Positions 1-5,829 of a DNA stretch of 6,515 nucleotides are shown here, in pieces; the first letter of the stretch is position 1; each line of letters opens with the position of its first letter. This stretch comes from Peptoniphilaceae bacterium (lineage in GTDB: Bacteria; Bacillota; Clostridia; Tissierellales; Peptoniphilaceae): positions 1-6,515 of the forward strand of contig JASBZD010000073.1 in the NCBI GenBank assembly GCA_029983595.1, read 5' to 3'. Position numbers and translations under genes: made by a program. The notes below the pieces were generated by a model, which saw nothing but the letters and a program-made list of their open reading frames with translations, did no database searches and was not told where the DNA came from.

Positions 1-13
1 TATTTATGACACT

Positions 14-40
14 AAAAAATCCAGAGTTCTAGCCCTGGAT
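14..40 (-). terminator. Rho-independent terminator of the gyrase-sigB gene block
   Basis: On the minus strand the arms ATCCAGGG and CTCTGGAT form an 8-bp stem (seven Watson-Crick pairs and one G-U) around a 6-base loop, CTAGAA. A run of U residues follows directly, and A residues precede the 5' arm, which could lengthen the stem against the U run. This is the standard shape of an intrinsic terminator. The 5' arm encodes the last codons of sigB (Ile-Gln-Gly) and the TAG stop lies in the loop, so there is no separate 3' untranslated spacer. On the plus strand the G-U pair becomes an A-C mismatch and the following T run is interrupted, so activity in that direction would be weaker. Confidence 0.85.
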
Positions 41-799
41 CTTTTCTATCTCATTTTTTAATTTTAATAATATCTTTTTTTCTAGCCTTGATACTGTCAT
101 CTGACTGATGTTAAGCTCTTCTGCTATTGCTGATTGAGTCTTTTTATTAAAATATCTGTCGATTAGGATTTTTTTCTCATTTTCTTTAAGTATCGACATG
201 GCCTGTTCTAAGAAGTCGTTATTTTCTATTTTTTCGTAGTATTCTTCTTCTTTACCTATAAGATCTGATAATGTGACATCAGAGTCCTCTTTTCCATCAT
301 AAGTAAGATCTAAAGACTGAGGAGCGTAGACTTTAGATGCTTCCATTGCCTCTAGCACTTCTTCATCAGTTACATTTAGATATTGTGCTATATCGTGAAT
401 AGTAGGAGATCTCTGAAGATCCTGAGCTAGTTCTACTTTAGCATTATTTATCTTTTTAGAAAGCTCTTGGATCCTTCTAGGTACGCGTATTGTCCAGCCT
501 TTATCTCTAAAATGGCGTTTTATCTCACCTATTATAGTAGGAGTCGCGAATGAAGAAAACTGATAGCCACGGTCTATATCAAATCTATCGACAGCATAAA
601 TTAGACCTATTGAGGCTACCTGAAAAATATCATCGTAGTCTATGCCTTTATTAGAGTATTTTTTTGCAAGAATTTCAGCAATATATAGATTATCCTCGAT
701 TAGCTTATCTCTGATTTCTTTATTTCCTGTCTCTTTATACTCCTTAAAAAGCCTAGCCTGTTCATCCTTATCAATTTGAGAGTTCTGTGCATTTGCCAT
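29..799 (-). CDS. sigB: RNA polymerase sigma factor SigB (SigB/SigF/SigG family)
   Basis: Alternative sigma factor of 256 residues that directs RNA polymerase to a stress or stationary-phase regulon, in the cytoplasm. Region 2 runs from about residue 30 to 109. It includes the core-binding stretch IFQVASIGLIYAVDRFD (58-74) and the family hallmark FATPTIIGEIKR followed by RDKGWTIRVPRR (84-109). Region 3 is about 110-160 (SPTIHDIAQYLNVTDEEVL). Region 4 is about 195-250, with a helix-turn-helix near 221-242 (AEELNISQMTVSRLEKK). Length and motifs fit Bacillus SigB (about 262 residues) and SigF (about 255). The linker DSDVTLSDLIG and the SQMTVSRL helix recall SigB more than SigF, and linkage to rsbV-rsbW fits both. 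The ATG at 799 has GAGG 7 bases upstream and lies 11 bases after rsbW. Activity should be held by RsbW. A SigF-like sporulation role is the main alternative. Confidence 0.88.
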   Translation of the reverse strand: MANAQNSQIDKDEQARLFKEYKETGNKEIRDKLIEDNLYIAEILAKKYSNKGIDYDDIFQVASIGLIYAVDRFDIDRGYQFSSFATPTIIGEIKRHFRDKGWTIRVPRRIQELSKKINNAKVELAQDLQRSPTIHDIAQYLNVTDEEVLEAMEASKVYAPQSLDLTYDGKEDSDVTLSDLIGKEEEYYEKIENNDFLEQAMSILKENEKKILIDRYFNKKTQSAIAEELNISQMTVSRLEKKILLKLKNEIEKIQG

Positions 800-810
800 A
801 ATTTTTCCTC

Positions 811-1155
811 TTAAACATTAAGTTCTAAAGTTATATTATCTCCACGAAAATCTAGGCTATCAAGTAATGCTTCTAGTATCATTAGATTTATCTCATATTT
901 ATCAATATATTCTGTAATTGTGCCATCTTTAAATGAGATTTTTAAAGATTTTTCTGATATTTCATAATCTATTTCAAAATCTTCGCCATCTCCATTTTGA
1001 AAAAGCATATTACATACTTCTGATACGCATACTTTTAGATCTTCTATTTTTTCTATTGAGAAACTTATTTTATTAGCTACTGCTGAAGTAGTCAGTCTAA
1101 TTATAGTTAAATTTTCGTGTTTTTTTGGAATAATAAATTTAATTTTCTCTGACAT
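811..1155 (-). CDS. rsbW: Short RsbW-like anti-sigma factor with a degenerate ATP site
   Basis: Anti-sigma factor of the RsbW/SpoIIAB (GHKL) family, expected to bind SigB and, alternatively, RsbV. The N-terminal half aligns by eye with Bacillus RsbW: IIRLTTSAVANKISFSIEKI then EDLKVCVSEVC, including Arg20 in the sigma-contacting segment and the N-box Glu46. It is unusual in three ways. The N-box Asn position is Met50 (SEVCNM instead of SEACTN). The D-x-G-x-G region is reduced to FKDGT (75-79). The ATP lid and GxG motif before the last helix (LMILEALLDSL) are missing. Total length is 114 residues against about 135-160 in the family. I chose the ATG at 1155 because GGAG (1162-1165) lies 6 bases upstream; a TTG at 1167 would add four residues but has no comparable site. 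The frame overlaps rsbV by 17 bases. Kinase activity is doubtful; anti-sigma binding remains plausible. Confidence 0.82.
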   Translation of the reverse strand: MSEKIKFIIPKKHENLTIIRLTTSAVANKISFSIEKIEDLKVCVSEVCNMLFQNGDGEDFEIDYEISEKSLKISFKDGTITEYIDKYEINLMILEALLDSLDFRGDNITLELNV

Positions 1156-1474
1156 CTTCTGCTCCAATAAATTTAAACATCTCTTCTAGTTGAGTAATTT
1201 TAAATAGTTTTCTAATTCTTTCATTTACGCCTATTAGATAAACTTCACGTCCATCTTCTTTTAGATCTTTTAATATCGCAATTAGCTCACCTAAACCTGT
1301 AGAATCGATATAGTCTAGGTTTGTAAAATCTAAATATAAATCTCCAGTATATTTTTCTACCTCGTCTAGTACTTTAATTTTAAAGTTAGTAGACTCGTAA
1401 ATATCTAGCTCCCCAAAAAGGTAAATAATTGGTTCTTTATCCTGTCTTTGTTTAATTTCTAATTTAAATGACAT
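1139..1474 (-). CDS. rsbV: Anti-sigma factor antagonist RsbV (STAS domain)
   Basis: A 111-residue single STAS-domain protein of the RsbV/SpoIIAA family. When unphosphorylated it binds the anti-sigma factor RsbW and so frees SigB; phosphorylation of a conserved serine blocks this. The N-terminal beta strands contain IIYLFGELDIYES (16-28), matching the family G-x-L-D pattern. The phosphorylation loop YIDSTGLGEL is present at 55-64, with Ser58 as the predicted phosphosite. The C-terminal helix segment RIRKLFKITQLEEMFKFI (87-103) is also typical. Length is normal (about 105-115). The ATG starts one base after the gyrA stop, and its ribosome binding site lies in the last codons of gyrA, so translation is probably coupled. 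No RsbU/RsbP-type PP2C phosphatase is in the window. SpoIIAA is the alternative name if the sigma factor were SigF. Confidence 0.9.
   Translation of the reverse strand: MSFKLEIKQRQDKEPIIYLFGELDIYESTNFKIKVLDEVEKYTGDLYLDFTNLDYIDSTGLGELIAILKDLKEDGREVYLIGVNERIRKLFKITQLEEMFKFIGAEDVREN
1162..1165 (-). promoter_or_regulatory. Ribosome binding site of rsbW, inside rsbV
   Basis: GGAG, 6 bases before the ATG at 1155. It lies in the Ile-Gly-Ala codons near the end of rsbV. The spacing favours the ATG at 1155 over the upstream TTG at 1167, which directly adjoins this GGAG and so could not use it. Confidence 0.75.
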
Positions 1475-1475
1475 T

Positions 1476-3902
1476 TTATTCTCCTATAAATTTAGCTACT
1501 GCAACCACTTGTGAATCTTTAACATTTATTAATTTTACACCCATTGTGCTTCTTCCAGTAGTTGAAATATCCTCTACTTTAAGCCTAATTACTGTACCAT
1601 CTTCTGAAATTATCATTATCTCATCTTCTGGCGCTACAACAAAAGATGAAACTACTTTTCCAGTTTTGTTAGAAGATTTATATGAGATTACTCCTTTTCC
1701 AGCTCTATTTTGGATATTAAACTCTTTAAGTGGAGTTTTCTTACCATATCCTTTTTCAGAAACTGTTAAAAGAAACTCATCATCTTCTATTATACTAAAG
1801 TTTACTACTTCATCGCCTTTATTAAGTCTAATTCCTATAACCCCTTGGCTAGTACGTCCAGTAGGGCTTACATCAGTTTCAGAAATTCTAATAGCATTTC
1901 CCTCTTTAGATGTAATAATTAGCTCTTCATTGCCATTAGTTATTAAAACATTTATTAATATATCGTCTTCAACTAATGTAATCGCACGAAGTCCAGAGCG
2001 TCTAATATTTTTATATAAATCTGCGCTAGTTCTCTTTATAGTACCATTTTTAGTAACCATTGTGAAATATTTATTTTCATCAAATTCTTCTACACCTAGT
2101 ACTGCTGTGACTTCTTCGCCTTGATTTAGCTCAATTAGGTTATTTATAGTAGTTCCACGCGCTGTACGAGATGCTTCTGGGATTTCATAACCTAAAAGGC
2201 TATATACATTACCCTGGTTAGTAAAGAATAATATATTATCATGAGTGTTAATAACTACGATATTATCCACAAAATCGTCTTCTTTAGTAGTCATTGCTCT
2301 AATTCCTACTCCTCCGCGATTTTGAGTCTTATAAGTATTTTCACTCATTCTCTTAATATATCCATCATCAGTCATAGTTATTACACATGTCTCACGTGAA
2401 ATAAGATCTGCTGTGTCGATATTTGAGACTTCATCCATTATTCTAGTGCGTCTTTCATCCCCATATTTACGCTTGATTTCTAAAAGCTCTTCTTTAATAA
2501 GGTTATTACGCACGTCTTCATTTTCTAATATTTCAGTTAGATATTTGATTTTTTCAAGTAATTCTTGATATTCTTCTTCTAGCTTTTCACGATTAAGACC
2601 TGATAATCTCTTTAGCTGCATATCTAAAATCGCCTGAGACTGAACTTCAGTTAGGTTAAATCTCTTTTTAAACTCAGCTTTTATCTCACTATCACTATAA
2701 TTAGATCTGATAATTTTAATTATCTCATCTATATTATCAATAGCAATTTTTAATCCTTCTAAGATATGCGCTCTATTTTTAGCCTTATCTAGCTCAAATT
2801 GTGTACGTCTAGTAACTACATCGATTTGGTGATTTACGTAGTGATAAATTAGCTCTTTTAGGCCCATCTCTTTAGGTTCGCCATCTACTAAAGCTATGTT
2901 AATTATCCCAAAAGTCTGCTCAAGCTGAGTTTGTTTATATAAATTATTTAAAACTACTTCAGCTATTGCATCACGTTTTAACTCTATTACTACTCTTATA
3001 CCAGTTCTATCAGATTCATCTGTAATATCAGAGATTCCATCTATTCTCTTTTCCTGAACTAGCTGTGCTATTTTCATTATTAGACGAGATTTATTTACTT
3101 GATATGGAAGGTCTTTTACTATAAGGACTTCTTTTTTGCCTCTAGTATCTTTTTCTACAGTGGCCCTAATTTTAAGTTTTCCACGACCAGTTTTATAGGC
3201 TTTTTTAATTTCCTTAGTGCCCATAATCATTCCGCCAGTTGGAAAATCAGGTCCTTTTACATATCCCATCAGCTCATCAAGCTCTATATCAGGGTTATCA
3301 ATATATGCTACAGTACCATCTATTACCTCATTTAGGTTATGTGGTGGCATATTAGTTGCCATACCTACTGCTATACCTGATGAACCATTTACTAATAGAT
3401 TTGGAAATCTAGATGGTAATACTAATGGCTCTTTTTCTGAATCATCAAAGTTTGGCCCAAAATCTACAGTATTTTTATCAATATCTCTTAGTAATTCTTG
3501 AGCTAGTTTTGCCATTCTTATCTCGGTATAACGCATAGCTGCAGCGCCATCACCATCTATTGAACCAAAGTTACCCTGTCCATCTGCTAATGGATAACGA
3601 GTTGAAAAATCCTGTGCTAGCCTTACTACTGCGTCATAAATTGCCGAATCACCATGAGGGTGAAACTTACCCATTACGTCTCCGACAAGTCTAGCTGACT
3701 TACGATATGGTCTATCAGGATATAGATTTAATTCCTGCATACCATAGATTATACGTCTATGAACTGGTTTTAGCCCATCTCGCACATCTGGTAGCGCACG
3801 AGATACTATAACGCTCATAGCATATTGTAAGTAGCTGGATTTCATCTCCTTATCAATATCTACATTTATTATCGTACCATGATTATTATTTTCTTCTGTC
3901 AT
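1476..3902 (-). CDS. gyrA: DNA gyrase subunit A
   Basis: Type IIA topoisomerase subunit (808 residues) that breaks and rejoins DNA and wraps it for negative supercoiling; it acts as A2B2 with GyrB. The winged-helix domain carries the fluoroquinolone-determining stretch HPHGDSAIYD (81-90), with wild-type Ser86 and Asp90 (E. coli Ser83 and Asp87). The catalytic tyrosine is Tyr125 in AAMRYTE. Tower and coiled-coil regions follow to about residue 495 (LDMQLKRLSGLNREKLEEEY at 426-445). The C-terminal pinwheel spans about 505-805 with repeated blade motifs near 527, 579, 634, 682, 731 and 783. The GyrA box in the first blade is QNRGGVG (527-533) rather than the usual Q(R/K)RGG(R/K)G, and blade five has QNRAGKG (731-737). 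ParC is an alternative for such CTD changes, but the gyrB-gyrA pairing next to recF, the six blades and the full length favour GyrA. It lies 10 bases after gyrB. Confidence 0.97.
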   Translation of the reverse strand: MTEENNNHGTIINVDIDKEMKSSYLQYAMSVIVSRALPDVRDGLKPVHRRIIYGMQELNLYPDRPYRKSARLVGDVMGKFHPHGDSAIYDAVVRLAQDFSTRYPLADGQGNFGSIDGDGAAAMRYTEIRMAKLAQELLRDIDKNTVDFGPNFDDSEKEPLVLPSRFPNLLVNGSSGIAVGMATNMPPHNLNEVIDGTVAYIDNPDIELDELMGYVKGPDFPTGGMIMGTKEIKKAYKTGRGKLKIRATVEKDTRGKKEVLIVKDLPYQVNKSRLIMKIAQLVQEKRIDGISDITDESDRTGIRVVIELKRDAIAEVVLNNLYKQTQLEQTFGIINIALVDGEPKEMGLKELIYHYVNHQIDVVTRRTQFELDKAKNRAHILEGLKIAIDNIDEIIKIIRSNYSDSEIKAEFKKRFNLTEVQSQAILDMQLKRLSGLNREKLEEEYQELLEKIKYLTEILENEDVRNNLIKEELLEIKRKYGDERRTRIMDEVSNIDTADLISRETCVITMTDDGYIKRMSENTYKTQNRGGVGIRAMTTKEDDFVDNIVVINTHDNILFFTNQGNVYSLLGYEIPEASRTARGTTINNLIELNQGEEVTAVLGVEEFDENKYFTMVTKNGTIKRTSADLYKNIRRSGLRAITLVEDDILINVLITNGNEELIITSKEGNAIRISETDVSPTGRTSQGVIGIRLNKGDEVVNFSIIEDDEFLLTVSEKGYGKKTPLKEFNIQNRAGKGVISYKSSNKTGKVVSSFVVAPEDEIMIISEDGTVIRLKVEDISTTGRSTMGVKLINVKDSQVVAVAKFIGE
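1481..1485 (-). promoter_or_regulatory. Ribosome binding site of rsbV, inside gyrA
   Basis: AGGAG, 6 bases before the rsbV ATG at 1474. It is formed by the Ile-Gly-Glu codons that end gyrA. Ribosomes finishing gyrA would release almost on top of the rsbV start. Confidence 0.8.
2263..2271 (+). other. Perfect DnaA-box match TTATCCACA inside gyrA
   Basis: The nine bases equal the consensus DnaA box TTATNCACA. On the coding strand they spell part of Val-Asp-Asn-Ile in GyrA. I noticed no second perfect match nearby, so it is probably incidental and is not an origin on its own, although the recF-gyrB-gyrA region usually lies close to oriC. Confidence 0.3.
2304..2324 (-). other. GyrA-box codons, degenerate (QNRGGVG)
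   Basis: These codons encode GyrA residues 527-533, the position of the GyrA box in blade one of the C-terminal domain. Gln, the central Arg-Gly-Gly and the last Gly are kept. The second position is Asn instead of a basic residue, and the sixth is Val instead of Arg or Lys. In E. coli gyrase this motif is needed for DNA wrapping and negative supercoiling. Confidence 0.7.
3528..3530 (-). other. GyrA catalytic tyrosine codon (Tyr125)
   Basis: This codon encodes the tyrosine of AAMRYTE, which forms the transient covalent 5'-phosphotyrosyl bond with cleaved DNA. It is equivalent to E. coli Tyr122. Confidence 0.93.
3633..3662 (-). other. GyrA quinolone-resistance-determining core, wild type
   Basis: These codons encode GyrA residues 81-90, HPHGDSAIYD. 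Ser86 and Asp90 are the two residues whose replacement most often gives fluoroquinolone resistance, and both carry the sensitive form. Confidence 0.88.
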
Positions 3903-3908
3903 CTATTT

Positions 3909-3914
3909 CTCCTT
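3909..3914 (-). promoter_or_regulatory. Ribosome binding site of gyrA, overlapping the gyrB stop
   Basis: AAGGAG, 6 bases before the gyrA ATG at 3902. Its first two bases belong to the TAA stop codon of gyrB, so translation of the two gyrase subunits is likely coupled. Confidence 0.82.
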
Positions 3915-5829
3915 AAAGATCGAGATCCTCAGCATATTTTGCGTTTTCTTCTATAAACTCTCGTCTAGGTTCTACTTTATCGCCCATTAAAATTGTAAAA
4001 GTTTCATCTACATAATCTTTTTCTTCTTCAGAATATACTACTCTATTTAGGATTCTATTATCAGGATCCATAGTAGTCTCCCAAAGTTGGTCAGCATTCA
4101 TCTCCCCTAACCCTTTATATCTAGAGATTTTTATATTAGATGAATCTAAATCTTTTAAAGCCTCTTCTAATTCTTCATCTGTATAGGCATATCTTAATAC
4201 TTTACTACCTCTTACTAGACCATAAAGTGGCGGTTTAGCTACATATACATGTCCCTCCTTAATAAGATCTGGCATATATCTATAGAAGAATGTAAGTAGA
4301 AGAGTCATAATATGTGCTCCATCGACGTCGGCATCGGTCATAATTATTATTTTTCCATATCTAAGTTTAGATACGTCAAAATCATCGCCAATTCCAGTCC
4401 CAAATGCAGAAATCATACTTAGAATTTCCTCATATTCTAGAACTTTTAATAGTGAAGCCTTCTCTACATTCATAATCTTACCTTTAAGAGGTAATATCGC
4501 CTGATACATTGGATCACGGCCTAACTTTGCAGTACCGCCGGCAGAGTCCCCTTCGACTAAGAATATTTCAGACTCATCTGTATTTTTAGATTTACAATCT
4601 GTAAGTTTACCAGGTAAAGTAGTTCTTTCTAATACTGAAGTCTTTCTCTGAGTTTCTTTAAGCTTTCTTACTGCTTCTCTATCCTCTTTAGACTTTAGTA
4701 CTTTTTTCATTATTTCTTTAGCAATATTTGGGTTTTCTACAAGATATTCTTTAAACATCTCATTTATTGTATTTTCTACAGCCCCTCTAGTCTCGCTATT
4801 TACAAGTTTCCCCTTAGTTTGTCCCTCATATTGTGGATCAGGAAGTTTTACAGAAATAATAGCAGTAAGTCCCATTCTCGTATCTTCACCGATAAAATTA
4901 TCATCTTTATCTTTTAAGAAGTTATATTCACGTGCATAGTCATTTAAAGTACGAGTAAGTCCACCTCTAAATCCTGAAACGTGAGTACCGCCTTCTATCG
5001 TATTAATATTATTAGCAAAACTTAAAACATTTTCGCTATAAGTATTTGAATACATAATAGCTATTTGGATATTATGTTTTTCTCTATCTGTCTCTATATA
5101 AATCGGCTCTTTATATAGATTTTCTTTATTTTTAGTAAGATCTTCTGCAAAAGATTTTATCCCACCCTCAAAATGGAATATCTCCTCTTTTTTAGTTCTC
5201 TCGTCTTTTAGAATAATCTTTACTTCTTTTGTAAGATAAGCAGTTTCTTTAAAACGAGTTTTTAATATCTCATATGAAAAAGTAGTAGTCTGTTTAAAAA
5301 TCTCTGGATCAGGTTTAAAAGTAATTTCTGTACCAGTATGATCAGATTTTCCCACTATCTCTAGCTCAGACTGTCTTATCCCTCTAGAAAAATGTTGTTC
5401 ATAAATATTTCCATTACGACTAACACGCGCGATAAGCCATTCTGAAAGGGCATTTACTACAGAAACCCCTACACCGTGAAGCCCACCAGATACTTTATAA
5501 GCATCATTATTAAATTTCCCCCCTGCATGAAGCACTGTTAAAACAGTCTCAACAGTTGAAAGTCCAGTTTTCTTATTAGTCTCAACAGGTATACCTGAAC
5601 CATCATCTACTACAGAAATCGATCCATCTTCTTTAATAGTAACTTCTACAGTAGTCGCAGCACCAGCTAAAACCTCATCTATACTATTATCTACTACTTC
5701 ATAAACTAAATGGTGAAGTCCCTTCTCTTCAGTCGAACCAATATACATATGCGGACGCACACGTACTGGCTCTAGTCCCTCTAAAACCTGTATATTATCT
5801 GCACCATAACTTCTATTGTTATTTGGCAT
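3913..5829 (-). CDS. gyrB: DNA gyrase subunit B
   Basis: ATPase subunit of gyrase (638 residues, the normal size for Gram-positive GyrB without the E. coli-type insertion). The GHKL ATPase domain has EVVDNSIDE with catalytic Glu44 and Mg-binding Asn48, DDGSGIP (75-81), and the glycine-rich lid GGLHGVGVSVVNALS (115-129). The transducer domain holds the QTK loop (337-339) that senses the ATP gamma-phosphate. The TOPRIM domain has EGDSAGG (426-432) and DADVDG (499-504), which bind the catalytic Mg ions. Asp428 and Lys449 match the quinolone-sensitive form (E. coli Asp426 and Lys447). The tail VEPRREFIEENAKYAEDLDL is typical. The ATG at 5829 shares one base with the recF stop and has a strong GGAGGT 5 bases upstream. 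ParE is unlikely given the recF-gyrB-gyrA order. Confidence 0.98.
   Translation of the reverse strand: MPNNNRSYGADNIQVLEGLEPVRVRPHMYIGSTEEKGLHHLVYEVVDNSIDEVLAGAATTVEVTIKEDGSISVVDDGSGIPVETNKKTGLSTVETVLTVLHAGGKFNNDAYKVSGGLHGVGVSVVNALSEWLIARVSRNGNIYEQHFSRGIRQSELEIVGKSDHTGTEITFKPDPEIFKQTTTFSYEILKTRFKETAYLTKEVKIILKDERTKKEEIFHFEGGIKSFAEDLTKNKENLYKEPIYIETDREKHNIQIAIMYSNTYSENVLSFANNINTIEGGTHVSGFRGGLTRTLNDYAREYNFLKDKDDNFIGEDTRMGLTAIISVKLPDPQYEGQTKGKLVNSETRGAVENTINEMFKEYLVENPNIAKEIMKKVLKSKEDREAVRKLKETQRKTSVLERTTLPGKLTDCKSKNTDESEIFLVEGDSAGGTAKLGRDPMYQAILPLKGKIMNVEKASLLKVLEYEEILSMISAFGTGIGDDFDVSKLRYGKIIIMTDADVDGAHIMTLLLTFFYRYMPDLIKEGHVYVAKPPLYGLVRGSKVLRYAYTDEELEEALKDLDSSNIKISRYKGLGEMNADQLWETTMDPDNRILNRVVYSEEEKDYVDETFTILMGDKVEPRREFIEENAKYAEDLDL
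4318..4335 (-). other. GyrB TOPRIM Mg-binding motif DADVDG
   Basis: These codons encode residues 499-504. The aspartates, with Glu426, position the Mg ions used in DNA cleavage and rejoining. The motif is fully conserved here. Confidence 0.88.

Noticed and set aside
1120..1126. Run of seven A residues (coding strand) near the start of rsbW as a phase-variation switch
   Set aside because: Runs of 7-8 A occur elsewhere in this AT-rich window (for example in sigB and recF), and Pro-Lys-Lys codons explain it. There is no further sign of a contingency locus.
1156..1167. TTG start at 1167 for rsbW, giving 118 residues
   Set aside because: The GGAG immediately adjoining this TTG has correct spacing only for the ATG at 1155, and TTG is the weaker start codon.
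1475..1600. SigB-type promoter upstream of rsbV inside gyrA
   Set aside because: A GGGTGT resembling a -10 element is present on the minus strand near 1540, but I found no GTTT-type -35 at the right distance. Not supported.
1468..2124. A 218-codon open frame on the plus strand, opposite the end of gyrA
   Set aside because: It is antisense to clearly conserved GyrA C-terminal coding sequence, is Ser/Thr/Ile/Leu-rich as expected from the complement of AT-rich codons, and shows no recognisable domain. I treat it as a shadow.
3099..3501. Two overlapping short open frames on the plus strand within gyrA
   Set aside because: They are antisense to the conserved GyrA core, have unusual composition, and overlap each other. 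They carry no family motif.
4504..4521. GyrB TOPRIM segment GRDPMYQ as an unusual variant
   Set aside because: Other GyrB proteins vary at these positions, for example the mycobacterial GRDSMFQ. Functional residues on both sides are intact.
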